Origin: Solibacillus sp. FSL H8-0523
GTDB lineage: Bacteria; Bacillota; Bacilli; Bacillales_A; Planococcaceae
Assembly (NCBI RefSeq): GCF_038051985.1
Contig: NZ_CP150291.1
Span: forward strand, 1,364,001 to 1,428,000
Direction: 5' to 3'
DNA length: 64,000 bases
Below the pieces are notes generated by a model. That model saw only the letters and a list, made by a program, of their open reading frames with translations. It made no database searches and had not been told where the DNA came from. Below, piece by piece: positions 1 through 8,177 of the stretch. Positions within the stretch are counted from its first letter, which is position 1; every line of letters starts with the position of its first letter. The position numbers and the translations under genes are program-made.

Positions 1-72
1 ACAGCTCTTATTATTTTTGTTGTCGCGGTTTTCTTAGCGAATTATTTATTGAAACGAAAAATCAATGTGTAG
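1..72 (+). CDS. C-terminal end of a membrane protein (cut by window start)
   Basis: An open frame enters from the left edge and stops at TAG 70-72. The 23 visible residues are a hydrophobic segment rich in Ile, Val, Phe and Leu followed by a basic KRK patch, as at the end of a last transmembrane helix. It lies 12 bases before the next gene, which has its own GGGAGGG SD, so the two are probably co-transcribed. The family cannot be told from this fragment. Confidence 0.6.
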   Translation, partial: TALIIFVVAVFLANYLLKRKINV

Positions 73-84
73 GGAGGGAAAACG

Positions 85-1251
85 ATGAAAAAATATGGGG
101 CATTACTGATCGTGCTTGTTGTCATTGCAGCAACGCTTGGCACGCATTATATTCAACTGGCAAGTGCTTCGAGTAAAAATGCGGTGACATTTGAAACGTT
201 ATCAGGGGATGAACGCTATATTAATGAGCTAATAATAGAAGGATCTGTTGATAGTGAAGCCTATTACAGCTCGGTGCGCATTCAAAATGGGGAAACGAAG
301 CACCTAAAGAGCTCGATTTTTGACCGAAGATTGAATCTTACGAACGAACGATTAATCGATGCGCATAAAGGCTTTATACGTGGCAAGCTCTTAGATGCCA
401 GTCATTATTACGAGGACGAAGAGCGGTTAATTTACGTGAAGGAGCCTGACGATATTTGGCAATTAGCCCCTGGGGATGATTTACCGTATGCTATTGAAAT
501 TCTTAATAAATCGGATAATAGTGTCACAGCGTTTACGGTAAATAACAAGCTTATCCAACCAGTTAAATGGATTACACTTGAGCACGTGCAACTGGTTGGC
601 AATGAACTAAAGCTCGTATCGAATTATGTAAAGGCAATAGGCAATGAGGAAGCGCATCTCCTAATTATTGATTTAAAAAGCAAACAATTAAAGAATGATA
701 TCGTCATTGAAACGATTCAAAGCAACGATAAGATTAATAAGTACTTAGGTTTTTACTTTGAATATTATCATTTAGGACCTGAAAAATACTTCGTTTATCA
801 TGTGAGTGAGTACGAAGCGAGATCGGAGCAAGTAACACCACTTTCTCAGCAGTTTAAAGCGTTAGATATTGCAACAAATGAAGTGACGGAAATTGAGATC
901 CCTGAGCAAATTTTTGGTGATGAATATCGAATCGTTGTATTGGGACATCAATTAATTGCGGCGACAATTATCGACGGGGAAGTAGTAGTGAACCGTTATA
1001 ACATCGGGCAGCAGCAATGGCTAGCACCGATTACACTAGAATCACCATCAAAAGTGCTGGAGCGTGCGACCTTTAAGTTACAAACACTAAACGATAAGCT
1101 GTACGTACTCGCGCAGCTTGCAGAAGGACAGCTGTTAACGATTGTTGATGCCGAGTCGGGTGAATCGTTGTATACGGGATTAATTAAGCCTACGACTGAC
1201 CAACCGGACTTTACGTTGTCTGTGTCGCGCTTTTATGAAAATGAAGAATAG
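85..1251 (+). CDS. Membrane-anchored extracytoplasmic protein, function unknown
   Basis: 388 residues. The N-terminus (MKKYGALLIVLVVIAATLG) is a signal anchor or uncleaved signal peptide at residues 5-22; there is no lipobox cysteine. The rest is soluble, with many short beta-type stretches and repeated phrases about 40 residues long, so a beta-propeller-like fold is possible but not shown. The start is set by GGGAGGG about 7 bases upstream. It directly follows a membrane protein that ends at 72, suggesting a membrane-associated pair, for example a transporter and an accessory protein. A strong terminator closes the unit at 1260-1295. I do not recognise the family. Confidence 0.8.
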   Translation: MKKYGALLIVLVVIAATLGTHYIQLASASSKNAVTFETLSGDERYINELIIEGSVDSEAYYSSVRIQNGETKHLKSSIFDRRLNLTNERLIDAHKGFIRGKLLDASHYYEDEERLIYVKEPDDIWQLAPGDDLPYAIEILNKSDNSVTAFTVNNKLIQPVKWITLEHVQLVGNELKLVSNYVKAIGNEEAHLLIIDLKSKQLKNDIVIETIQSNDKINKYLGFYFEYYHLGPEKYFVYHVSEYEARSEQVTPLSQQFKALDIATNEVTEIEIPEQIFGDEYRIVVLGHQLIAATIIDGEVVVNRYNIGQQQWLAPITLESPSKVLERATFKLQTLNDKLYVLAQLAEGQLLTIVDAESGESLYTGLIKPTTDQPDFTLSVSRFYENEE

Positions 1252-1259
1252 AGTAAAGG

Positions 1260-1295
1260 GCATCGAGAGAATTTTTCTCGGTGCTTTTTTCTTTT
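1260..1295 (+). terminator. Intrinsic terminator
   Basis: A 9-bp stem (GCATCGAGA / TCTCGGTGC, one G-T pair) around a short loop is followed by TTTTTTCTTTT. It ends the transcript of the gene stopping at 1251. Confidence 0.85.
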
Positions 1296-1457
1296 AGGGA
1301 CATCTACAATAAATTAATGTGAAAATCTTTTCTGGAATAATGTAACATTTAATGAAAAGAAACGTGTATCGAGTAGAAGTAGAAAATGATTGCAATCCCA
1401 CCTTAAATGCGCGAAAATTTTATTAGAATAGTGAAAAAACTTTGGGGCGGTGTTTGT

Positions 1458-2324
1458 ATGTGGGAGCAGCAACTAATTGAAACAGAAAATGGTGTGTTTG
1501 AAGTATTTACAGCGGGTGAAGGAGAACCGCTATGTGTGACGCATTTATATAGCGAGTTTAATGCAAATGGCAATCGTTTTGCGGCAATGTTCGTGCCACA
1601 TTACAAAGTGTATTTAGTCAACTTACGTGGCTGCGGGAATTCAACTGCTGATACGAGCATATTGAATTACAGTATGCATGATAGTGTGGAAGATTTAGAG
1701 GCAATTCGCCGGGCGTTGGAAATTGACTCATGGGGCTTTGCCGGACATTCTACAGGTGGGATGCTTGCGCTGAAATATGTAATCCTACATCCGAAAAGTT
1801 TACAATTTATCGTTGCAGGTGGCCTGTGTGCATCTTCGGATTATATGCGTCATGTTGGTAGTATGTACTGTAAGGAAAACCCGAATAACAAGCGCATTTT
1901 AGAAATTTTAGCGATGCTGAAAGACCCTGCTTCAACACTAGAGGAGCGTCGAGCGGGCTCAAAGGAATGGGCATTGATGTCGCTTTACAAAGCGGAAAGC
2001 TATGACAACATGGTGAGTCGCCCTAACAGCGGAAACACCGTTGCCAAACGTTTGGATTATTTTTCATATGAGGAATTACCAACATTTGATTTGCGTCCAC
2101 AGCTCCCTGATGTACAAGTCAAAGCGTATATTTACGGTGGCTTCTATGATGCACAATGCCCCTATGACTATGCCGAGGAAGCCGCGCAACTTCTAGGTAA
2201 TGCGACACTTACAACTTTTAGTGAAAGCAATCACCATCCATGTATTGAGGAAGAACAGAAATTTGCGGAGTTTGTCGCTGCGATTGCGGATGAACAACGG
2301 AAAGAAGAGACAAATCATGCTTAA
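1458..2324 (+). CDS. Alpha/beta hydrolase
   Basis: 288 residues from the ATG at 1458, chosen because GGGGCGG lies 7 bases upstream; an ATG 51 bases earlier has no SD. The fold is alpha/beta hydrolase of the proline iminopeptidase-like group: LRGCGNS oxyanion region, nucleophile elbow GHSTGG with Ser98, an acidic candidate in YGGFYDAQCP, and His259/260 in SNHHPCIEE near the C-terminus. The substrate cannot be inferred. Its stop overlaps the start of the next gene (ATGCTTAA), so translation is probably coupled to that small protein and then to a GNAT acetyltransferase. Confidence 0.85.
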   Translation: MWEQQLIETENGVFEVFTAGEGEPLCVTHLYSEFNANGNRFAAMFVPHYKVYLVNLRGCGNSTADTSILNYSMHDSVEDLEAIRRALEIDSWGFAGHSTGGMLALKYVILHPKSLQFIVAGGLCASSDYMRHVGSMYCKENPNNKRILEILAMLKDPASTLEERRAGSKEWALMSLYKAESYDNMVSRPNSGNTVAKRLDYFSYEELPTFDLRPQLPDVQVKAYIYGGFYDAQCPYDYAEEAAQLLGNATLTTFSESNHHPCIEEEQKFAEFVAAIADEQRKEETNHA

Positions 2325-2814
2325 CGTACAAACCTATATTTACGATTGTTCTACTGAAGAAGGAACATTTATACCACTTAAAGACTATCAATTCACCCAT
2401 TATGAGGGGAACTTTTATGTGTATTTTGCCGTAAAACAAAACGATGAAGTAATCTTTGAAACGTCATCGGAACTTGCAGATATGCTGTGGTTTATCTTAC
2501 TACAAATTATGGAGCAAGCTGTTGTTGATGGACAAGGGGAGTGGGAGTTTCCTTCGCTGCTACGCATGGAATATTTGGAGGATGGTCAGTTTAAATTAAT
2601 GCACAATTCTGCGGAAATCATTTACCCAGCCGATGTGTTATTCCCAGCGCTGTTAGATGGGTTTGAACAATTTATGGAGCTAATGGATCGCTATTTTTAT
2701 AATAGTGAACCAACAATTTATGAGCAGCGTGTAAACGGTTATCGTGAACAAACAGTTCGATTAAGAGCGTATGCGAACTCAAAGGGGATCAGTATATGGA
2801 AACTATTAACTTAG
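2317..2814 (+). CDS. Conserved-looking hypothetical protein (165 aa)
   Basis: The start is the ATG at 2317, which overlaps the hydrolase stop by 8 bases; GGAAAGAAGAG upstream is a weak SD. The protein is acidic and soluble, rich in aromatic residues, with no signal peptide or membrane segment. It overlaps the acetyltransferase start by 19 bases, so three genes (hydrolase, this, GNAT) form a translationally linked unit. I do not recognise a family. Confidence 0.75.
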   Translation: MLNVQTYIYDCSTEEGTFIPLKDYQFTHYEGNFYVYFAVKQNDEVIFETSSELADMLWFILLQIMEQAVVDGQGEWEFPSLLRMEYLEDGQFKLMHNSAEIIYPADVLFPALLDGFEQFMELMDRYFYNSEPTIYEQRVNGYREQTVRLRAYANSKGISIWKLLT

Positions 2815-3371
2815 AAAATGAAATTGTCCAATTAAGACCAGTTCAGCTGGCAGACATTGATGCCATTACAGTCGCAGCAAACGACCCGCGTATTTGGCCG
2901 CATTTATCGGTCACATTACTCGACCGCACATCGGTAGAAAACTATGTAAAAAAAGCAATTGCAGAACGTGAACAAGGCATCTCCTATATGTTTGCGGTCA
3001 TTGATAAAAAAACAGGTGAACTAGTAGGCTGTACGTCATTTTTAGATATTGCCCTTACACACAAGCGTCTAGAAATCGGTTCCACTTGGTATACACCAAG
3101 CGTTTGGCGCACAGCAATTAATACGAATTGCAAGTTTTTATTACTGCAATACTGCTTTGAAGAGTTACAGCTTCACCGCGTGCAAATTAAAACAGGTCAT
3201 GAAAATACACGTTCTCAACAAGCAATTGAACGTATTGGTGCGCAAAAAGAAGGGGTACTGCGCAATCATATGATTAAAAAAGAGGGCACGATTCGTCATA
3301 CGGTGATGTATAGCATCATCTTGGGAGATTGGCCACAAGTAAAGCAACGATTTATCGATCAATTATTATAG
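2796..3371 (+). CDS. GNAT family N-acetyltransferase (RimJ/RimL type)
   Basis: 191 residues; start ATG 2796 with AAAGGGG 8 bases upstream, inside the 3' end of the preceding gene. It matches the RimJ/RimL-like GNAT group: an N-terminal LRPVQLADIDAI segment, a beta-strand region IGSTWYTPSVWRTAINTNCK corresponding to the acetyl-CoA loop, and the C-terminal VQIKTGHENTRSQQAIERIG helix typical of these enzymes. Such proteins acetylate N-termini or amino groups of small molecules; the substrate here is unknown. A terminator follows at 3384-3420. Confidence 0.85.
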   Translation: METINLENEIVQLRPVQLADIDAITVAANDPRIWPHLSVTLLDRTSVENYVKKAIAEREQGISYMFAVIDKKTGELVGCTSFLDIALTHKRLEIGSTWYTPSVWRTAINTNCKFLLLQYCFEELQLHRVQIKTGHENTRSQQAIERIGAQKEGVLRNHMIKKEGTIRHTVMYSIILGDWPQVKQRFIDQLL

Positions 3372-3383
3372 CGTAATAATGCT

Positions 3384-3420
3384 ACACCCGTACCCAACAA
3401 GCGTATCGGGTGTTTGTTTT
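3384..3420 (+). terminator. Intrinsic terminator
   Basis: Stem ACACCCG / CGGGTGT with a 16-base loop followed by TTGTTTT, just after the GNAT stop. Confidence 0.7.
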
Positions 3421-3587
3421 AGCTAAAACTTCTGTAATTCTTATATCACAAATCATAGAAACCCATCATATACAATAAGTAAAACCACACTATTTCACTT
3501 CTTTTGTCACGAAATGTGAGGCATATGCGAACATTGTCGTGTTATTAGAACTGATTTCATATACAATAAAAAGAGATATTTTAACCT

Positions 3588-3664
3588 CCTTCAGCTGAAG
3601 GACGCAATTATGCTGAGGGCATAATTGATTTAGATAGAGTTTCTTTCTATTAACTACAAACTCT
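3588..3664. repeat. Three consecutive inverted repeats in the gap before the exonuclease gene
   Basis: The 321-base gap 3372-3692 holds the GNAT terminator and then this cluster: a perfect 14-bp palindrome CCTTCAGCTGAAGG at 3588-3601, a perfect 9-bp hairpin CAATTATGC / GCATAATTG with a 5-base loop at 3605-3627, and a 7-bp repeat AGAGTTT / AAACTCT at 3636-3664. No SD or coding frame is convincing here. It may be a miniature repeat element or a structured 5' leader for the gene at 3693. Confidence 0.6.
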
Positions 3665-3692
3665 GTCGGGAAAATTATAGTAGGTGAAAAAT

Positions 3693-4754
3693 TTGGAACG
3701 AAAAAAAACATATATTAGTGTTGACATTGAAGCCGCGTTGATTCGTGGGAAGCAGTATATTATCGAAATCGGTGCGGTGAAATGGCTACCAGACGGCACA
3801 ACAGAAACGTTTACACAGCTTATTCAGCCGTATAAATTTAAACGCTTAAATGCACATATTCAGCAACTTACGGGTATTAAAACAGAGCACCTATTAGATG
3901 CACCTTCATTTAAAGAGGCATTTTTGAAGTTTAAGCGCTGGTGTAAGCAAGATTACGTGTTTTTAACATTTGGAGAGTTTGACCGTAAAGTGTTAGAAGA
4001 AGAGTTGACACGTAATTACATAAATAAAGACTGTCTTTATCCGATGATTGATTTTCAGCAAAAGTATATGATTGCACAGGGTGTGAAAGAGCAGCCGTCT
4101 TTAGGTGGATTGATGGAGCATCTTGGTCTTGAAACCGATACGCAGCACCGTGCATTAGCAGATGCTGCAAGTTTACTGTCGATTTTTAAAGCGGTAAACG
4201 GGGAAGAACTGATTCGCCAGCAGCAAACGACGGAGTTTGTATTATTATTAACAAATTTCCGTATGCTCGAAGAAACATATGATCTTGTCATTTCAACGAC
4301 AAATTGTTCGGTGGAAAACGGACAAATTCAAGTACATTCCATGGTAACGCTACGTGAAGAATTACCATTTACCGTGCAAACGGTTGAACGTGTACAAGAA
4401 GACGGCGAAGTGCAAGTAAGTGAAAAGATAAATATTAAGCCAAGTGCTGCGGCGAAGAATTTTTTACAGCAGGTTGCAGACGAAACACCAGGAAAAATTT
4501 TAATGTCGCGCTCGGCATTACGCTCGGTCTCAAAGATTTTAAAGCTACATCAAGTAACTTTACCAAAAACAGAGGTCATGACATTAACGCATATCCTTCA
4601 AAAAGAGGAAATTGTTGCGAAATTTAATTTAGAAGACGAAACAACGCATTCTTATGAAGCGAAAATCCTGCGTTTACTAAATAAATTTGAGCATGCCTTT
4701 GTCGATGAATTTTACAAACGTGCCTTGATCGAGAAGCAATCGTTAGAAGTGTAA
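3693..4754 (+). CDS. DEDDh 3'-5' exonuclease domain protein
   Basis: 353 residues from the TTG at 3693; AGGTG lies 6 bases upstream, whereas the in-frame GTG at 3684 has no SD. An N-terminal exonuclease domain (residues ~6-170) shows ExoI (VDIEAA, Asp11 and Glu13), ExoII (TFGEFDRKVL) and ExoIII (QHRALADAASL, the H-x4-D signature), so all DEDDh acidic residues are present. This is the KapD/DnaQ-like RNase T superfamily. The C-terminal ~180 residues have no family I recognise and could give substrate specificity. It probably degrades RNA or DNA 3' ends in the cytoplasm. Confidence 0.85.
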   Translation: MERKKTYISVDIEAALIRGKQYIIEIGAVKWLPDGTTETFTQLIQPYKFKRLNAHIQQLTGIKTEHLLDAPSFKEAFLKFKRWCKQDYVFLTFGEFDRKVLEEELTRNYINKDCLYPMIDFQQKYMIAQGVKEQPSLGGLMEHLGLETDTQHRALADAASLLSIFKAVNGEELIRQQQTTEFVLLLTNFRMLEETYDLVISTTNCSVENGQIQVHSMVTLREELPFTVQTVERVQEDGEVQVSEKINIKPSAAAKNFLQQVADETPGKILMSRSALRSVSKILKLHQVTLPKTEVMTLTHILQKEEIVAKFNLEDETTHSYEAKILRLLNKFEHAFVDEFYKRALIEKQSLEV

Positions 4755-4841
4755 GACTATGTTTTTGCTTTATTGCGTAGAACGGTTACGCTATGATAGA
4801 CAAGTAGGGAATTACTCGTGGGAAGTAAAAGGAGAAAAATT

Positions 4842-5678
4842 ATGTCAACATGGATTGGAATCGACACAGGGGGTACGTTGACAAAGCTTGCGTATTTAAA
4901 CGAACAACAAGAGCTAACATTAACCGTCTTTCCATCAAATGAAATGGATTTAGTAAAAGACTGGTTAGAACAGCATCCCCAGGTTGAAGAAATCGGTTTA
5001 ACGGGCGGGCGTACAGAACAATTACGCGACGTGTTAAAGACGATGAAGTCGATTGAATATATTGTAGAATTTGAAGCAACATTAAAAGGTGTGCGCTATT
5101 TACTGGAGAAGGAAGGCCATGCCATTGAGCAAAGTATCATTACAAACATCGGAACAGGTACCTCGATTCACTACATGGACGGCAATGAACATGCTCGTGT
5201 AGGTGGGACAGGTGTTGGTGGAGGTACATTAATTGGCCTTTCAACCATTATGACTGGAATCTCGGATTTTGATACGATTAAATCACATGCTGCGCAAGGT
5301 AAGCGTGACCGTATAGACTTACTCGTGAAAGATATTTATCAAGGAATGGATACACCGATTTCTGGGACGCTAACAGCGAGTAACTTCGGTAAAGTAGGGA
5401 TTACCGAATCGCGTGATTTTGTACAACAAGATGTGTTAGCAACAACACAAGGGCTTGTTGGGGAAGTGATTACGACGTTAAGTATTCAGCTAGCTGAGCA
5501 ATATAAAGCAGAACATATTGTTTACATTGGCTCCACACTGACAGACAACGAGCAATTAAAGCGTGTCATTGAGCATTATACAATGTTGAAAAAGCATACA
5601 CCGGTATTTCTTGCAGATTGCGGTTATTCTGGTGCGATTGGTGCGTTACTAAATATACGTGAGCACAATATACTTTGA
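4842..5678 (+). CDS. coaW: Type II pantothenate kinase
   Basis: 278 residues; start ATG 4842 with AAAAGGAG 7 bases upstream. The protein phosphorylates pantothenate, the first step of coenzyme A synthesis. The ATP-binding ASKHA motif GIDTGGTLTKLA is at the N-terminus, and the glycine-rich GTGTSIHY and GGTGVGGGTLIGL segments are typical of the staphylococcal/bacillar type II enzyme, which is usually not feedback-inhibited by CoA. The length fits the family (~270). It is monocistronic with its own terminator. A second CoA-pathway-like gene (coaB-like) lies at 12067. Confidence 0.9.
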   Translation: MSTWIGIDTGGTLTKLAYLNEQQELTLTVFPSNEMDLVKDWLEQHPQVEEIGLTGGRTEQLRDVLKTMKSIEYIVEFEATLKGVRYLLEKEGHAIEQSIITNIGTGTSIHYMDGNEHARVGGTGVGGGTLIGLSTIMTGISDFDTIKSHAAQGKRDRIDLLVKDIYQGMDTPISGTLTASNFGKVGITESRDFVQQDVLATTQGLVGEVITTLSIQLAEQYKAEHIVYIGSTLTDNEQLKRVIEHYTMLKKHTPVFLADCGYSGAIGALLNIREHNIL

Positions 5679-5686
5679 ACCCAAAA

Positions 5687-5723
5687 GCATTTGAACTAAT
5701 TATTTAGTTCAGGTGCTTTTTTT
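5687..5723 (+). terminator. Intrinsic terminator of coaW
   Basis: A 13-bp stem (GCATTTGAACTAA / TTAGTTCAGGTGC, with G-U pairs) and a 4-base loop, then seven T. Confidence 0.9.
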
Positions 5724-5730
5724 GTTGTTC

Positions 5731-5759
5731 TTTACAAGTTACTTCAAAAGGCGTAATAT
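5731..5759 (+). promoter_or_regulatory. Probable sigma-A promoter of marR-MFS
   Basis: TTTACA, 17-base spacer, TAATAT. The expected start of transcription (~5766) lies just before the palindrome at 5771-5790. Confidence 0.5.
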
Positions 5760-5770
5760 AAAACAAGTAA

Positions 5771-5790
5771 TTATTTAACTAGGTAAATAA
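5771..5790. promoter_or_regulatory. Candidate MarR operator palindrome
   Basis: A 20-bp near-perfect palindrome (TTATTTAACTAGGTAAATAA; only the paired positions 8 and 13 break symmetry). It sits between the promoter and the SD of the marR gene, the usual place for autoregulation by MarR dimers. Confidence 0.65.
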
Positions 5791-5805
5791 AATAGGAGGG
5801 ATGAA

Positions 5806-6204
5806 ATGAATCCTTTATTTCCCGTGTTTTTCCAAAAAAACCGCCAAATCGTCAATCACTTAAATGAAGCGTTAAAGGAGCATGGACTATTTCATGCCCA
5901 GTGGACGATTCTTTATTTACTTCAAAAAAACGGTCCGATGTCGTTAACGGAAATCTGGAAGTACTTAGACGTAGAAGCACCGACTGTAACGCGTACGGTT
6001 TCCCGTTTACAAACTCTCGGTTGGATAGAGCGTGTTGAAGCAACGGATAAACGAGAGAAAATTGTGGCGTTAACACAACATGCAATCTCGCAGTTTCCAA
6101 AAATTGAAGCATCGATTGAAGCATTTGAACGAAATGTGACACAACAACTGTCACAACAAGAGCAACAGCAATTGATGACGTTATTAAAGAAGTTAGAAGG
6201 GTAG
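5806..6204 (+). CDS. MarR family transcriptional regulator
   Basis: 132 residues; start ATG 5806 behind AGGAGGG. The protein has the MarR winged-helix layout: an N-terminal helix, HAQWTILYLLQKNGPMSLTEI leading into the recognition region APTVTRTVSRLQTLGWIER, then the wing around TDKREKIVALT and a C-terminal dimerisation helix. It lies 4 bases upstream of an MFS transporter gene, and a 20-bp palindrome sits between promoter and start, so it most likely represses itself and the pump until a ligand binds. The ligand is unknown. Confidence 0.9.
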   Translation: MNPLFPVFFQKNRQIVNHLNEALKEHGLFHAQWTILYLLQKNGPMSLTEIWKYLDVEAPTVTRTVSRLQTLGWIERVEATDKREKIVALTQHAISQFPKIEASIEAFERNVTQQLSQQEQQQLMTLLKKLEG

Positions 6205-6208
6205 AATA

Positions 6209-7381
6209 ATGGAACAACAACCGATTTTTACAAAACGATTTATGAGCCTATTTTTCACGAATATGGCGGTGTTTTTCGTTTTTTATGGCCTCGTAACAAC
6301 GTTGCCACTTTATGCGATAGGCGTACTTGGAAAGTCAGATGATGCATCGGGCTTACTTGTAACGGTCTTCTTATTATCAGCGATTTTAATGCGTCCGTTT
6401 AGTGGGAAATTACTCGATCTATTCGGCAAGAAAAAATTATTAGCCATCAGCATTCTCTTTTATTTACTATGTACGGTACTGTATTTATTCTTTAAGCCAT
6501 TTGCACTTTTATTAGCACTACGCTTTTTCCAAGGGATTTGGTTTAGTATCGCAACAACAGCCTCGGGTTCTTTGGCGGCAGATATTATTCCGGCAAACAA
6601 AAAAGGTACAGGACTTGGTTATTTTGCGATGTCGACAAACCTTGCTGTCGTATTAGGCCCATTTTTAAGTTTACTTATTGTGCAATATACAAGCTTTGAT
6701 GTGTTATTTATTGTCTTGTCAGTCATTGTGACAATCGGAGCATTGCTCGCATTGACAGTGAAGACGAGTGATTTACCAAAGCCTATGCATGTAGAGCGTA
6801 ACTTTAAATTTGGCTTGCATGATTTATTTGAGAAAAAGGCGTTACCTCTTGCAGGACTTGCCGCGTTAATTGCGTTTGCGTATGCAGGCGTACTTTCGTT
6901 TTTATCCCTTTATGCAGAGCAGCAAAACTTATTAGCCGCAGCAAGTTATTTCTACGCGGTATATGCGGTAGCGATGATGTCCGTTCGTCCGATGACAGGG
7001 AAAATTTATGATACGCTAGGTGCGAAATTTGTGATTATCCCATCGTTCGTGTTATTTGCGATTGGACTTGCTATTTTAGCGAATGCCGATAGTACATGGA
7101 TATTTTTAGTGTCGGCCGTATTTATTGGTGCTGGCTTTGGCACACTTAATACGAGCTTCCAGTCTTTATGTATTCAAGCGACTACACCTCAACGTACAGG
7201 CTACGCGACGGCCACGTACTTTACGTTATTTGATGTTGGGATTGCGCTCGGCTCGTTTGTTTTCGGTATAGTCGCTGTCAATTTTAGCTATGCGATGATT
7301 TATTATTTATCGGCCGTATTAGTAGTCGTAGTTTTTGCGATTTACATGCTGCTTTTTGTTCGAAACAAAAAAATGGCATAA
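6209..7381 (+). CDS. MFS transporter (12-TM, drug/metabolite efflux type)
   Basis: 390 residues with 12 predicted hydrophobic segments. The conserved MFS loop 2-3 motif appears as RPFSGKLLDLFGKKK (residues ~61-75) and is echoed in the second half as RPMTGKIYDTLGAK, showing the two six-helix halves. The length fits DHA1-type proton-coupled exporters. It follows marR by 4 bases and has no SD as strong as marR's, so it is coupled to it. A role in efflux of a toxic compound sensed by the MarR protein is an inference from context. Confidence 0.85.
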   Translation: MEQQPIFTKRFMSLFFTNMAVFFVFYGLVTTLPLYAIGVLGKSDDASGLLVTVFLLSAILMRPFSGKLLDLFGKKKLLAISILFYLLCTVLYLFFKPFALLLALRFFQGIWFSIATTASGSLAADIIPANKKGTGLGYFAMSTNLAVVLGPFLSLLIVQYTSFDVLFIVLSVIVTIGALLALTVKTSDLPKPMHVERNFKFGLHDLFEKKALPLAGLAALIAFAYAGVLSFLSLYAEQQNLLAAASYFYAVYAVAMMSVRPMTGKIYDTLGAKFVIIPSFVLFAIGLAILANADSTWIFLVSAVFIGAGFGTLNTSFQSLCIQATTPQRTGYATATYFTLFDVGIALGSFVFGIVAVNFSYAMIYYLSAVLVVVVFAIYMLLFVRNKKMA

Positions 7382-7383
7382 TA

Positions 7384-7419
7384 AAAACGATGCGTACCTG
7401 AGAGGGTGAGCATCGTTTT
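7384..7419. terminator. Bidirectional terminator between the MFS and RNase HI-like genes
   Basis: A perfect 10-bp stem AAAACGATGC / GCATCGTTTT between convergent genes. T-rich flanks on both strands allow it to serve both. Confidence 0.75.
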
Positions 7420-7423
7420 GCTT

Positions 7424-7816
7424 TTAGCTTTTATTTTTAAGTAAAGCCTCACGTGCAAGTGCATCCGCGGCTTTATTTTCCTTGTCGGGAATCCACTTAA
7501 TGAAAAAGAGTTCGAGCTCGTCAATCATTTCTAGGGCACGCTCTAAATACGGCTTGAATTCCTCGTTTTTGACGTAGCGTTTATCAACCGAGCTGACAAC
7601 AATTTTAGAATCCGAATGAAGCCAAACGATATTTGATTCAAGTTTTTGTGCTTCCTCTAAGCCACGAACGAGCGCGGTAAATTCAGCGATATGATTATTG
7701 GTCATGCCGATTGCTTCACTTTTTTTAATGAGATGGCCTTCGCCTTTTATAAAAATACCAATGCCACTTAGACCAGGATTGCCTGCGCTGGCACCGTCAA
7801 TATATACCTCTAACAT
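7424..7816 (-). CDS. RNase HI-like protein (YpeP/YpdQ type)
   Basis: 130 residues; ATG with AAGGGG upstream. RNase H fold with all four classical acidic residues: Asp7 (YIDGAS), Glu45 (HIAEFTAL), Asp69 (HSDSK) and Asp118 (NKAADALA). It lacks the basic protrusion of E. coli RNase HI, as in the short Bacillus paralogues. It could cut the RNA strand of RNA-DNA hybrids, although some members of this group have little activity. It is divergent from the small zinc-finger gene at 7927, a pairing also found in Bacillus. Confidence 0.85.
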   Translation of the reverse strand: MLEVYIDGASAGNPGLSGIGIFIKGEGHLIKKSEAIGMTNNHIAEFTALVRGLEEAQKLESNIVWLHSDSKIVVSSVDKRYVKNEEFKPYLERALEMIDELELFFIKWIPDKENKAADALAREALLKNKS

Positions 7817-7926
7817 AAGAAAACGCCCCTTTTCCTGTACTCGTTTTAGTATAGCAAATGTGCTTCAGTTGGAGAAATCAAAAAAATAAAGTACAATAAT
7901 GAAACAGCTTGAAGGAGGTACTGGGC

Positions 7927-8121
7927 GTGAATAAAATTGATGTGATGAAAGATATTGATGAATTAACTGATACGTATTGTGTGGATTGCCTGGTCATTCG
8001 TGATCTGCGTAAACAACGTGGCAAGCAAGGCGCACACCGATTTTGCATTGAAAGTTGTACAGTAGGAGAGCAACTGCAATTTTTAGGGCAAGAGATGATG
8101 AAAATTTATGAAAAATATTAA
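7927..8121 (+). CDS. Small zinc-finger protein (YpeQ-like)
   Basis: 64 residues from GTG 7927, placed 8 bases after AAGGAGG. A Cys-x2-Cys pair (CVDC) and a later Cys-x3-Cys pair (CIESC) frame a basic segment RDLRKQRGKQGAHR, giving a probable four-cysteine zinc site. This matches the short Bacillus zinc-finger family next to the RNase H-like gene. The role is unknown; nucleic-acid binding is plausible. An upstream in-frame TTG at 7909 lies inside the SD and is unlikely as start. Confidence 0.8.
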   Translation: MNKIDVMKDIDELTDTYCVDCLVIRDLRKQRGKQGAHRFCIESCTVGEQLQFLGQEMMKIYEKY

Positions 8122-8143
8122 TTTTACAACTTTTAAATTATTG

Positions 8144-8171
8144 TTGAATAATGATAATTTTTTGATATACT
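8144..8171 (+). promoter_or_regulatory. Sigma-A promoter of a probable ncRNA, with Fur-like overlap
   Basis: TTGAAT, 16-base spacer, TATACT; expected start ~8178. The segment 8146-8164 overlaps it and contains ATAATGATAAT, the left half of a Fur box, with a poor right half. The AT-rich background makes the Fur match uncertain. Confidence 0.6.
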
Positions 8172-8177
8172 AATAAA

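Noticed and set aside
3490-3711. 73-codon minus-strand frame before the exonuclease gene
   Set aside because: It runs through the three inverted repeats, lacks an SD and has no protein-like composition.
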